The notes beneath the pieces are model-generated. The model had not been told where the DNA came from, ran no database searches, and saw nothing but the letters and a program-made list of their open reading frames with translations. The position numbers and the translations under genes are program-made. A stretch of 64,000 nt of DNA from positions 7,999,501 through 8,063,500 of the forward strand of contig OZ014411.1 in the NCBI GenBank assembly GCA_963965975.1. Direction: 5' to 3'. The first letter of the stretch is position 1, and the number at the start of each line of letters is the position of its first letter. The DNA comes from Xestospongia bergquistia (taxonomy: Eukaryota; Porifera; Demospongiae; Haplosclerida; Petrosiidae). Below are positions 25,753 through 36,255 of this stretch, piece by piece.

Positions 25753-28738
25753 ATGGCTTTTGGAGGAGAGAGAGAAGTATTTGCTGCGATCAGAACAGTC
25801 CATATCAGTGTTATATCAACTAGAGCGCATCATCCAGAACCACTTTCTCGATCAGAAAAAATCAAACGCGTAGATTCTGGATTTCGAACAACTCAAGGAA
25901 ATATTGCTGCTATTGATTTTGGTACGACCTTTTGTACGTTAGCTTATACAACTACTGGAGATGCTGAAGTGAACACATTAAAGTTAGATGGTGTCCATCA
26001 ACGAGTACCTAATGCTGTCTTAGTAGAGAAAGGTGAGAGGGAGTGTCGAGTGATTGACTTTGGTTATCGAGCTCAAGAGACATATAGTAAAATGAGATCC
26101 AGTGATCGTGTCAATCATATTTACTTTGAAAGAATGAAAATGATCTTGGAAAGAGATGAGGTGAGTTGAATGGTCAAACCTAAGTAGGAGGCGTAGTCCG
26201 ACATAGACATTGCTGGTAATTATTATTATAATAAAGCAACTTTTGCACACTAAACCAGTTCTTTCCTATAAAGAAGAGCAGTTTCATTTAAAAACTGTTC
26301 ATTCAAATAAGTTGTTTAGTATGGTAGCATAGTCAGGTAAACCCTCTGGAAGTAACAAATTGAAGTTAGTCAAATGTATAGGAATGTTTTTATGTGTATA
26401 TAATTTGCCACACCTACCTCAAACTTTTATAAATATTAATATTAACTTATCTAAATTATGAATATTACATCATACACACATATAATTTAGATAAGCTAAT
26501 ATAAATATTTATCTATATTATCCTGATATATTTCCAGTTTGTCCAAATGCAACAAACCAGGTGTTTGTCTAATGCCATGAATTAGGATCTAGTTTTTGCT
26601 ATAATTTATATAACATTGTGTCGCTTAATTACTGGTATGTATTAAATCCATTTCATCACCTTTCAGGACTTAAATCGTGAGTGTGTTGTTGAAGCCTTTA
26701 ATGGAGACTCCTACTACATTGTGGAAGTCATTGCATTCATTTTAAAATATCTCAAGGACAGACTTAATGAGCATCTTTCCAAGACCTTCAATATAGTCAG
26801 AGGAGCAGACTTTGACTGGGTCATTACTGTACCTGCTATATGGAAGGCCAGAGGAAAGAGAATGATGAGAGAAGCTGCCTATATGGTAAGATACATTTTA
26901 TATCATAGCCATTGTAATGGGATAGGACTATTATATATATTTACTTCTTCATTGGTACAGCCTATTGTAGCTTAAAAGAAATAAGGATTATATGACCTTA
27001 TTTTAGTAAAACCTTGATCAAGTAAGCAGTCAACTAATCATGTACTAAATTAGCATAATAAGAGAGTTTACATAATGATCATTAATAAAATAGTCAGAAT
27101 ATTACTACATGGAGTATTTGAACAAGTATTCACAATTTGCTTGAGGCTATATAACAAATGGTTACTTCAACTTTGTACAAATTATTTGTAGAATTTGCCA
27201 CTAAAAATAAATAATGTGAGTGGGTGTTGTCATGAGAGGTAAGGGGGGTATACCCAGGGTCTTTCCCTGCAGCATGTGTTTATCACAACAGCTGAGAGAA
27301 TACATACATGGACAACATTAGTATGGCTTATTATTAGATGATGTTAATTACTTGCTTATTTCCATAGGCTGGTCTGTTAAGTCCTTTTGATGGTATAAGT
27401 ACTTTCACAAGAGTTGGACGAGGTATCCCTCGACCGGACGAAATCAATCCAGATCGATTATCTCTAGCATTGGAACCAGAGTCAGCTGCTATCTACAGTC
27501 AAAGTATCACAATGAAAGCAATACATTCTTCAGATATGATGTATCAATTTCGTTCTACTAAATACATGGTTATCGATATTGGTGGAGGGACGGTAGACAT
27601 CACAGCTCATCATGAAGATGATGGAAATATTGAAGTTATTGTAAGTCCCATTGGTAATGATTGCGGTGGTACTAAAGTCAACAAACAGTTCTCTAATCTT
27701 TTGGCAGATATTGTTGATGATACTGACTTTGAAAGTTTTCTTTCTGTAGCAGATCACAGGAAACAAGTCAACCACAAGGCCAATCTCAATAGAATTCTAT
27801 ACAATGAGTTTGAGCAACAGAAATTAGTGTTTGGTGAGACTGTTGCCGATGAGGATGACCTCCTTGATGCCTCTGGATATGATAAAGAAATCTGCATATT
27901 ACTCCCTCCATCATTCATAGAACATTATGGTGACGACGTTATACAACGTGGTGCTGATTGTATTAAAGGAGTCCAGTTTGATGATGATACATTGTATATA
28001 AGTTATGGCAAAGTGGCTGAACTCTTTCAACCTGCAATAAATGGTATAATACAGTGTACATTGTCAGCATTGAAAGGCCTTGAAGGTGAAGTTGATACAA
28101 TTTATCTTGTTGGAGGATTTGGAGGATGTAAGTATGTTCATGCTGAAATCAAGTCTGCGATAGAGACAAAATTCCCTCATGAGGGTTATAATGTCATTGT
28201 TCCTACGTCCCCTAGTCTTGCTATTGCTTCTGGAGCTGTTCTGTGGCGTAAAAATCCAGCTGTGATTCGTAAACGAAGATCTGATGCTACATATGGTATA
28301 GCATGTTCAATTCCTTATGAACCAGGAAAACATAGACAACATTTCTGTTATTTTCATCGTGAGGAACAAATCTACAGAAGTAGAGATGTATTTGTTGTGT
28401 TCTTACAAAAAGGAGAATATGCAAATGTTGATGAAGTGTTCACAACTGCCGTTGCACCTGAACGTCATGAACAAACCACAATGACTTTTAAGATATACAG
28501 TACACCAAAAGTTGGTATACAGTATGTAAAAGATGAAGAAGACAAGTTTACAGTACGACAGATTGGTCAATTAATAGTCGATATTCCCAATCCTGATAAC
28601 CGTCCAAAAGATCAACGTATGGTTGATATGACAATGGACTTTAGTGGAACAGAAATACAAGCTAAGGCAAAGTATCGTGTAACTGGTGAAGAAGTTAAGA
28701 CTGTTTGTGATTTTCTTTCTACTCAAAATGATGATTAA
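25753..28738 (+). CDS. HSPA12-like Hsp70-family protein (copy 6), intact
   Basis: Exons 25753-26160 (136 codons), 26667-26885 (73 codons), 27368-28738; 665 residues; phase-0 introns with good GT-AG ends. Motifs: AAIDFGTTFCTLAYTT, FDWVITVPAIWKARGKR then MMREAAYM, LALEPESAAIYSQ, VIDIGGGTVDITAHH, YLVGGFGGCKYVH, and the end VKTVCDFLS. All ATPase-fold motifs look intact. Start chosen as the first ATG, about 60 bp after the kinase poly(A) signal, so the two genes are in very tight tandem. The segment RVDSGFRTTQGNIAAIDFG is identical in the gene at 56390-59113, which is its closest full-length relative here. Its last ~350 bp also recur almost unchanged in fragments at 46374-46844 and 55678-56133. 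Confidence 0.92.
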
Positions 28739-29489
28739 TTAAAATTGTTATGCTTTTTCTATTGTTTGTTGTCTCTTTTATTACAAAACATTCTTCATAC
28801 CGATGATATTCAAAATATTAAATAGGAAAATTACCTAATGTGCATGTACAATTGAGCTGGTTCGTGGACTATCAACTATTTAATAATATGTAATTATGTA
28901 CATGCTATTATTAGTTTATAATAATATTAAAATATATTGATATGTCTTCTGTCTTTAACAATGTATTTTGCTCTAGTGCTCATAAAATATTGAGACATTT
29001 AAAGTTTTAAAGGAAGAACACATTTCAAATATCAAGTTTACCATATCAGATTATTGGATATAGACAAGTCACTAACCTCTTTAGGTAGTTTGTTATATAT
29101 AACATATGTGTTACTATTAAGACAATTAAGTAAGTGTTTAATAGTGAACACTTGCGTCTCTATTAATCCATTTGTTGATCTATGCATCCATTTCTATACA
29201 TCTATCTTATTTTCAAAACCTTATTTTCTGATTCTGATTTATGTAAAGCAATCCATCCATCCAATAATTATATTGTCTTTAAAAGTCATTTACACCAATA
29301 GACTCAACAAGTGAAATGGATATACTTATTATTTTTTATGTTCAAACACTGTTAGGATTACCTGGCATGGCTTTGTGTGACTGTGTGTATTTGACATAAT
29401 AATTATTATATAATTTATAATAATTATGTTTTAAATGTTTAGCTTCCAAAATAAAACAGCACTTATCACATTAATCATGTTTATCATCT
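28739..29489. other. 3' flank of copy 6, duplicated at 46845-47250
   Basis: No gene. The order of sequence (3' UTR, then ggattacctggcatggcttt at 29354) recurs after the gene fragment at 46374-46844 (ggattacctggcatggcttt at 47142). The segmental duplication therefore covered the end of exon 3 plus ~600 bp downstream. Confidence 0.6.
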
Positions 29490-29735
29490 TTAAAAGGTAT
29501 TGGTAATTCAATCCCATATGTAGCCTCTGATTTACGAGACTGAATAATTGATAGATTTTTTCTCCACATTACCGCACCAGTAGCAGTTTCAAGATGTTCA
29601 CTTTGTCATCACCATGAATTGCATACGCTAAAGAGACGAAAGTTGTCCCAATTGCCACAATGTTTGACTAGGTAATACGTCTTGCTCTTCTGAACGTTTC
29701 TCTTTTCTTTTCAATGTGAGTACCTAATTGATATA
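29490..29735 (-). pseudogene. Chimeric fragment: HSPA12 exon 3 piece, exon 1 piece and kinase exon edge
   Basis: 29490-29598 matches exon 3 of the gene at 60222-63222 (around 60640-60750, the ATYGIELSIP region). It joins at a shared ttca to 29599-29715, which matches that gene's exon 1 (AAIDFGTTFVSLAYA region, 63010-63120). From 29716 the sequence instead matches the kinase intron edge near 42790. Too short and rearranged to be functional. Confidence 0.75.
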
Positions 29736-30154
29736 CAGACAAAAATTTTAAACATTAACTCTAAATATAGTACAATGCATGTAAGCATAAACTATCAAAT
29801 AAATGATAAGTAATTTGTCTGTGGCACTGTAAGTCATTTATTTGTCTCCTCAATGACCATGTTATTCTATTGTATTAATAAAAATTTAAAAAATATTAGA
29901 ATTTGATAGGGCTAAAACAGATGAGCTTGATGAGTGACAAACTTAGAATAAACCAGTTGACAATTACAAATGAACACATTATGTCTATTAGCAAATGCCA
30001 GCTATTGCTTAAGCTTATGAACTGTGCACAGTAACAATTTCAGAAGGTATTGTAATTAGATGAAACTATCATTATTTACAGCTAAATACTTACTGCTGAT
30101 ACTGCTAGCTTCAGAGCTTGGTAAGAATGACATGTATATTTACATTTTAATTAC
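29736..30154. other. Kinase-intron-like sequence
   Basis: Resembles the intron between exon 1 and the first coiled-coil exon of the kinase gene at 37310-44590 (about 42790-42990). The part at 29980-30060 also recurs at 34850-34930 and 49800-49850. No coding exon seen. Confidence 0.5.
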
Positions 30155-30269
30155 CTGTGCTTGTAATTGTTCTTGAGAGACTTTGTGTGCTTTAACAGGC
30201 TTTGTTACCTCTGCTTGATGATGTAATTGCAAGGTGCTAATCTCAGACCTCAGCTTTTACACACCTTCC

Positions 30270-31298
30270 TCAGCACTCTCTTCTCTTATTCAACAATGAT
30301 GATATCATGTTCATAGACTTTGGCATATGCTCACAGAGTGTATCCAGAGCAGTTTTCAAGGAAGAAACTTTTGGTCTATCAGAGGGTTCATCTTGAAGGC
30401 AATGAACAATGATTTTACAGAGACTATGGTATTCACTAATATGATCTAACCAACGCTTCCGTTTCTGAGCTTGTAAACTTAGAGGCAATCCAGCTTTCTT
30501 TATAGAGACTCTCAGCTGTTTAAGCGAAGGTTCTTGTGTGTATGGATAGTGACAATTAACTAAATATAGCATAAGATGTCCCATAGAAAAAGTATCCAAT
30601 GTATCATCGTAGATTGGGTTTTCACATTTAGCTTCAGGAGGCATATACTCTAGAGCACCAGGAGCAACTGTTAACATACCTACTGCTGACTTTTTAATAA
30701 CACAAGCAACACCAAGATCTGCAACTTTAGCTTGTAAACTTTCTGTTAACAGTACATTACCACTGTTAAGGTCACAATGTACAACACCATGAGAATGAAT
30801 GTGTAATAGACCATATGAAATATCTCGTAATATATGTACTTTAATTGGTAAAAATATATCATCACTAGATTTTGCTGGTGTATTGTTTGGTACTAACACT
30901 TTACTATAGTTTGTGATGAGATGTTCTAGATCCATATGTAGTTTCTCCATGATTAGGGCCATGTCTCTAGGGTCAGATGATGGCTGGTTAATTCCTAGAA
31001 ACTGGACAATGTTTGGATGTCTCATCTTACTAAGCAAGGAGCATTCGTTACGAAATTTGTCCACGATAGCTCTCCATTCTTGGTCACTGACATGAGCTTC
31101 CCCTCTAGCACCAGTTAGTATGTCATGTAGTCTCTTTGCTATACAAAAAGCTCCATTAAGTTTAACTTCATATACTGCTCCATAAGATCCTGCCCCAACT
31201 CTCTTCTTTGGATTGATAGGTTCATCTAGTTCAATAAAATACTCTGAAAAGGAAATGGCCATACTGTCGTAATAAAATGAGTCGGTGGTTATACGCAT
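30270..31298 (-). CDS. TKL-like protein kinase, kinase domain only (kinase 2), probably truncated
   Basis: 342 residues in one exon: VGAGSYGAV glycine loop, CIAKRLHD with the beta-3 lysine, FRNECSLLSKMRHPN with the alpha-C glutamate, GVVHCDLNSGNVLL catalytic loop, VADLGVA in place of DFG, YMPPEA, and EPSDRPKV. The HRD arginine is cysteine here; the sisters at 43445-44590 and 49849-50859 keep HRD. The frame ends early because two bases (one AG of a GAGAGAG run) are missing compared with kinase 3, giving RREC-stop. The homologous exon continues to a donor at 30155. Further down, the coiled-coil exons are replaced by the chimeric fragment at 29490-29735. It could still make a kinase-only protein. 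The second Met (31262) is an alternative start. Confidence 0.75.
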   Translation of the reverse strand: MRITTDSFYYDSMAISFSEYFIELDEPINPKKRVGAGSYGAVYEVKLNGAFCIAKRLHDILTGARGEAHVSDQEWRAIVDKFRNECSLLSKMRHPNIVQFLGINQPSSDPRDMALIMEKLHMDLEHLITNYSKVLVPNNTPAKSSDDIFLPIKVHILRDISYGLLHIHSHGVVHCDLNSGNVLLTESLQAKVADLGVACVIKKSAVGMLTVAPGALEYMPPEAKCENPIYDDTLDTFSMGHLMLYLVNCHYPYTQEPSLKQLRVSIKKAGLPLSLQAQKRKRWLDHISEYHSLCKIIVHCLQDEPSDRPKVSSLKTALDTLCEHMPKSMNMISSLLNKRREC

Positions 31299-31301
31299 GC
31301 G
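31294..31301. promoter_or_regulatory. Conserved CGCATGCG palindrome at kinase 2 5' end
   Basis: The 8-bp palindrome sits in a longer block (tacgcatgcgtgcagca) shared with the 5' ends of kinase 3 (44586) and kinase 4 (50895). It overlaps the first ATG of this gene but lies upstream of the start of kinase 4. It resembles the core of NRF-1-type sites; this is a resemblance only. Confidence 0.35.
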
Positions 31302-31329
31302 TGCAGCAACTTTTCAAACTTTAAGGTAG

Positions 31330-31820
31330 AAATATCCGAAATTTTTTACAGCTTTTTTTGATACAATCATGTGAAGATATTTGTTCTAATAATTGATCAT
31401 GCTTTAAAAAATTTTTTAAACCCTAGTACTTTGCAGAAATGTAATTTGATTCCTTAATATCTGCAATGTTTGGAGACATCAAATAATAATATTAAAGAAC
31501 CTAGAGGGCTGAAACTTTGAAAATTAAAGATGAAGTCAATTACTACAATTATACCTTGCTTACTTTAATCACTATTATTATTATATGTTATACAAATCAT
31601 ACAAAGAAATGCATCAGTAAAAGTACTAACTATTGATCATTTTCATTCTTGAACTTCTCAGCAGGTTGTTACATTATCCATAGAGTCAAAAATGACAGCA
31701 ATGAATAATATCTAAAAATGCAAAAGTCGCCATCTTGATAATGAATAATCGATTTTCATTAATTAAAGGCAATGAATACACTTAGTGTCAGATAAGTGAC
31801 TTTCGCGGGGTTAAAATAGT
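31330..31820. repeat. 5' flank of kinase 2, homologous to both palindrome arms
   Basis: This non-coding flank matches 44621-45163 directly and 45298-45842 in inverted orientation (for example tttgcagaaatgtaatttga at 31431 and 44721). It is part of the kinase gene unit that was duplicated. Confidence 0.7.
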
Positions 31821-31826
31821 TAAATA

Positions 31827-31835
31827 TATTATTAC

Positions 31836-31893
<58 letters not shown>

Positions 31894-31992
31894 GTTATTA
31901 TTGTTATTAAAGCGTGGCCTGCTTTGAGATGAAGGCACATAAGTCTACGAACAACAACAACAACAACAACAACAATAATAATAATAATTAAT
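31827..31992. repeat. (ATT)n and (AAC)n microsatellites around a conserved 44-bp core
   Basis: (ATT)n at about 31827-31905, then a unique core at 31909-31952, then (AAC)n and (AAT)n to 31989. The same core lies at 45219-45262 in the opposite orientation, again between trinucleotide runs. Open frames through here are repeats only. Confidence 0.8.
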
Positions 31993-31995
31993 ACA

Positions 31996-32229
31996 TAACG
32001 ATGCACCGTCTTTACGAAGCAGAATAGTGTTGGGGACTCTAATACCCCAATTCTTTTTATATAGCATGAGCATACTCACCTCTTTGTCCCCTCTACTGAT
32101 GTACGCCAAGGCCACAGAAGTTGTGCCAAACTCTATTGCTGCAATGTTTCCATTTGTCATTCCATGTCCATATTTCTCAGCATGATTGAGAATTTCAGGT
32201 TCATAAGCAAGTGGATACTTCAAATTTTC
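31996..32229 (-). pseudogene. HSPA12-like exon 1 fragment, relative of 47300-49314
   Basis: Matches exon 1 of the gene at 47300-49314 from its acceptor (cag|GAAAATTTG, 32229) through NGNIAAIEFGTTSVALAY to RVPNTILLRKDGA, then stops at the trinucleotide repeats. It shares the unusual IEFGTT (Glu for Asp). No exon 2 or exon 3 follows; the kinase 2 flank comes next. A gene fragment. Confidence 0.8.
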
Positions 32230-32707
32230 CTGCAAATGTAATAAAACAGGATAATTTCTACCAAAGAATGAAATCAGAAATGGCAATACAAACTTCTGAA
32301 ACATGATAACAGTAGGAAAGGTGGTATAAAAAAGCCATACTATAGAGTGTACACTGTAAAAATTTATTGGTTGATTATTTGGTTATACAGGTTGCAATTG
32401 CAAACTTATTTTTGTCAAAAAAGTAATCATAATACTGTTTTCATTACTAATGTACTACTGTTAATGTAGCTACATAACTATCAATATTATAATACATTAG
32501 TAAACAAAATAGCATTATGTTTACATTTTGCATATACAACCTGTATAACCATGTATTAGTTAAAGCAACCAATCAATTTTTACAGTTTATAGTTCATAAT
32601 CTTTAAAAGTCTTCTAGTTTTATAGTTATCATGGGTAAACAGAAAAATAAGAAGAAAGAACATCATGTCATCTCTACATAGGCAGTACTATCACTTCACT
32701 GTAAAAT
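32230..32707. other. Spacer resembling 49315-49560
   Basis: Upstream sequence of the exon 1 fragment; it resembles the flank of the gene at 47300-49314 (aacagtaggaaaggtggtat at 32309 and 49384). The run gttatacaggttgcaattgc (32382) has an inverted partner at about 32535. No gene seen. Confidence 0.4.
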
Positions 32708-32866
32708 CGGTGGTGTCATGGTAACACCAAAATGTGGTGTCAAAAGTCTGTGCAAGAATGACGCCAGTAATGGTGTCAGTATTGACACTAAGGTAATGGT
32801 GTCAATTAAACACCATGTAAGTCTTCACATAACACACTCATCGGTGTCAAGTTGGCACCATAGAAA
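32708..32866. repeat. Cluster of GGTGTCA / TGACACC motifs
   Basis: Within ~160 bp the motif ggtgtca or its complement occurs at least six times, partly as small palindromes (ggtgtcatggtaacacc at 32711; ggtgtcaagttggcacc at 32842). A related patch lies at 34412-34520. May be a small non-autonomous element with internal inverted repeats. Confidence 0.45.
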
Positions 32867-32999
32867 GTTTCCCACAACACTTTCAGTGTCTACATAAACT
32901 ATTTGTTTTTCAAATCAAAAGGATTACAAAAACAATAAAAGAACAAACAAAGAATACTGAAAGGAAGTTGTGAATAAATGAATCAATACACAGTGAAAG

Positions 33000-34176
33000 T
33001 AATATTCAATAGTCATACTGTAAATTTTGAGACTATTTAGAAATCCTTGGAGATGTAATGGAATCTTTGTTGAAGGTTTCATCTGATATGCTGCCTCTAA
33101 AAACAATCCCATTGCTTTCATCTTCGGAGGATAGGCTATGTTAAATGAATAGTAACATGCCAAACAAGAATGACAACTGTCATTGCATTAGTCATTGTCA
33201 AAACATTGTTTTTGACAACAACCAGAATGTCCACTAGATTACTCAAGCTTTTACCCAGTCCAGCGATCAAGGGACGAGGCGACGATACAGATTGAAGTAA
33301 CTCTTCAATGTCCAAATGCTGTCCCTACATACAAATGTAATTTAGTTCAAAGAAATTATTTGCCTACCAAGACTAGCATGAACATAGTATTCTTTTCCTT
33401 GCCCCTTTCTGTTATGACATATGATACAATAGATAAAGCAAATGCACAAAGCTGATCTAGATGAACAGTTAACATTATTATAATTGAGTTTAGTGCTAAC
33501 CATTAATTGGGTTCTCCAAGGCCTTATACATCACAAGTAATCACTTAACTTCCCTGTGTGTGTCAGAATATATCATGACCTGTTTCAAAACCTTCAACAA
33601 TTTACAATCCATGTCATCAGTACTCATATCTATCAAAATGGCAAGCTCCTGCAACAGCTAACAGTTTTATAATTTTAAGTAAATTTAGCTATTAAGTCAC
33701 TTACTATTTATGGATGTTCAAGACAAGAATAGTCCTCCAGAATAAGCTTCACAGAATGTTCATCTTCCTTCACCCACTTTCTTCATATAGCTGACTATAA
33801 ATAAATACATGGATACATAAATACATAGTATTGAGAACATCAACATACTAGAAGCTTCTTACATAAGTGACTTTAGAGCCGACAAAGTCCATTTCTTGGA
33901 CTGGTACAAAGACTTCAGTTTACTAGCTAGAAAAGCACTTTGAAACAACGTGGACTCGTGGATATCACAAGAGAATACAGAAAGAATACGGAACTTAACC
34001 ATGTGCATAACGCCCGATGGGCGGGGTTCACAGATGAGAGTATGAACAACGAATACTTTCAGTTTGTTCATCTTTAGGCCAATGATGGAAGTTTTTGCTT
34101 GTGCATATAATTGTGAGGATGAAAACTTTGCTGCTCCTTCAAAGGAATTACTTTTTTTTCCAGTGAATCCAGGCAT
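33000..34176 (-). pseudogene. Unidentified multi-exon gene or gene remnant
   Basis: Not recognised. An open exon runs from ATG 34176 to a donor at 33863 (start MPGFTGKKSNSFEG, later KLKSLYQSKKWTLSALKSL). Further coding-like pieces follow on the same strand. One near 33720-33780 (KWVKEDEHSVKLILEDYSC) fits the phase if an AG at 33791 or nearby is used, but meets a stop before its donor. Others are near 33560-33660 (ELAILIDMSTDDMDCKLL, with a good acceptor), near 33230-33330 (GQHLDIEELLQSVSS) and near 33030-33150 (AYPPKMKAMGLFLEAAY). Composition looks protein-coding, but stops between the pieces suggest decay. No function is proposed. Confidence 0.35.
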
Positions 34177-34929
34177 TCATTTGTAGTCCAGAAAACTAAA
34201 TAAATGTACTTTGTTTGGTCTATTAAGATACAAGATTTTCGTGTTTATGGACTGTATTCATTAACTAATTCTGACATATACGAAACTTCTTTTTATATTG
34301 TACTTAAATATAATATACTTTAGTTGTTATTATTATTATACTTTTTAAAGACAATTCTCAACATCTAGCTGTAAGGCAATGAACAGTACGTTACATAGCA
34401 CTTTACTGATTGATGACACACCAAAACAGTGTTGTAATAAGATTATCAGGTGCTGTCATAACACCAAGGTGCTACAGTAGCATACTGGTGGTACAATGGA
34501 ATTTGACACCATTGTGTTCTAATAGTACCTCCAATTTGATTAAAACAACATTAAACTCTTTTATGACAAAAATATGCAGTTTTTTCTTTCTACTTATAAT
34601 TATATTCATAGACTCTACTATTTAGAAATAACAATATTATTATTATATGAAAAACATTAATACTGAAATAGTTTCCTTAATTTTAGAAACCATATATAAT
34701 GCTTTCATTTGTTTAGCTTGATAACTTGTATATTTGATTGTTTTAATTTTTATGCAATATACTGGTAACTAGCTATAAGAAAATTCTCAAAAACATATAC
34801 AGAAAATACGTACTATCTGTTACAAAAGAGCCTAGTTGACTAATAAAAACAAACACATTATGTGTATTAGCAAAGACCAACTATTGCTTAAGTTTATGAA
34901 CTGTGCAATTTTAGAAAGCATAATTGTAA
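34177..34929. other. Spacer with a second TGACACC-type patch
   Basis: 34412-34520 has tgacacaccaaaacagtg, ggtgctgtcataacaccaag and tttgacaccattgtg, related to 32708-32866. The rest is AT-rich. 34800-34929 matches flanks of the other kinase copies (29980-30060). No gene seen. Confidence 0.4.
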
Positions 34930-35560
34930 TTATATGAAACTATCTGTTTGATGATGTAATTGCAAGGTGCTAATCTCAGACCTCAGCTTTTCCACAACTT
35001 CCTTAGCACTCTCTCTTCTTTTATTCAACAATGATGATATCATGTTCATAGACTTTGGCATACGTTCACAGAGAGTGTTCAGAGCAATTTTCAAGGAAGA
35101 AACTTTTGGTCTATCAGAGGGTTCAATCTCTGATGACTGAGCTGGTCGTTCATCTGACACTCCTGCTTCATTTGGTGTTTCTGTTTCAATTTTATCATCT
35201 GATGTAACACGATTTGCCTCTGTTATCTCTTGTGTATGGTCATTGTTTGCTTCATCGTTATGTTCTTTAAAATCTATTTCTTGGTTTTCACCATTTAACT
35301 TATCCTCATCTGGGATTACACTAAATGTCCCATTCTCTGATGACTGAATTAGTTCTCCTAATGATGATGTCTCTGTTTGTGTGTTGTTGTCTGTTGTAAT
35401 GCAATTTACCTCTGTCATCTCCTTTTGTCTACCTTCATTGTTTGGCTCATCATTACATTTGTTAGAAGGTATTTCTGCAATTTCACCGCTTTGCTTATTG
35501 TCATCTGGGATCATGGTAACTTTGTCTTCGTCTAATGACAGATTGAACTCACTTTCTGAT
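34930..35560 (-). pseudogene. Kinase tail joined to an acidic repeat region
   Basis: The last ~65 codons (EPSDRPKVSSLKIALNTL onward, to LQLHHQT) match the end of exon 1 of the kinase at 37310-44590, but everything before the EPSDRP motif is missing. In its place are about 130 acidic, Asn/Glu/Thr-rich residues forming two diverged tandem units of ~62 residues (for example VIPDEDKLNGENQE and MIPDDNKQSGEIAE). The frame stays open beyond the first Met to about 35560. There is no kinase domain. Possibly a rearranged exon, possibly part of a kinase variant with an acidic insert. Confidence 0.55.
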
Positions 35561-35846
35561 TGTTCATTTCAATATCTTCTTCCTTTTCCTTTGACTCATC
35601 TTACTTACTTCGAATTCCTTCAGTCAAAACAGTTTTTCTTACACCTGCAGAACCTTCAATGATCATTTTTTCACGACCTTCACTTTATTTTTATCCTCAC
35701 CTTAGAGACCACGCCTATTTCAATTATTTCATTTAAAAACCACAATATTCAAGTGAAAAAACGGGAATTAATTGATAAAAATAAGCAGCGTATATATGGT
35801 TCACTTTATGTTTTCTCAATCGCAAATTACTTTAGGCAATCAACCA

Positions 35847-36123
35847 CTAATGTATGTTTTGATGATCCTTGTCACCTTGACAAGAAGTTTCATCCTCGTG
35901 TTGAGGTTGCTGCGTGTTTTGAGGATCTTTGTCACCATGATGAGAAGTTTCATCCTCGTGTTGAGGCTGCTTAGGGTTTTTATCCTCTTGTTGAGAAGGC
36001 AGAAGACCTTGGTCTTCTTGCGAAAGCTGTTTAAGTTCTTTGCCCATTTGTTGGGACTGCTGAGTGTCTTGAAGGTCTTCATCACCTTCTTCATGATCTT
36101 TGTCTCCTTGTTGAGGTGGATTA
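35847..36123 (-). pseudogene. Gln/Asp/His-rich tail segment, likely old 3' end of kinase 3
   Basis: Open on the minus strand from the MULE insertion edge to a stop at 35847, with repeats such as PQHEDETSHHGDKD and PQHEDETSCQGDKD. Directly after the stop of kinase 3 (37310), the same frame reads QQPPQEENQDHQQPQ up to the other edge of the transposon. The two pieces appear to be one low-complexity region split by the element at 36124-37251. Whether it was translated is unclear, because a TAA precedes it. Confidence 0.45.
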
Positions 36124-36255
36124 GTCCCATAATGTCTAAGGAAATGTGGACATGTCCCAAAATGTCTAATGCTTTGATCAATTAGCACCAGAGTTTTGAC
36201 AGGTACTCTCTGGGATAAAAGGTAGGGTTGCCAGAACCCATTTCAAATATCAATC

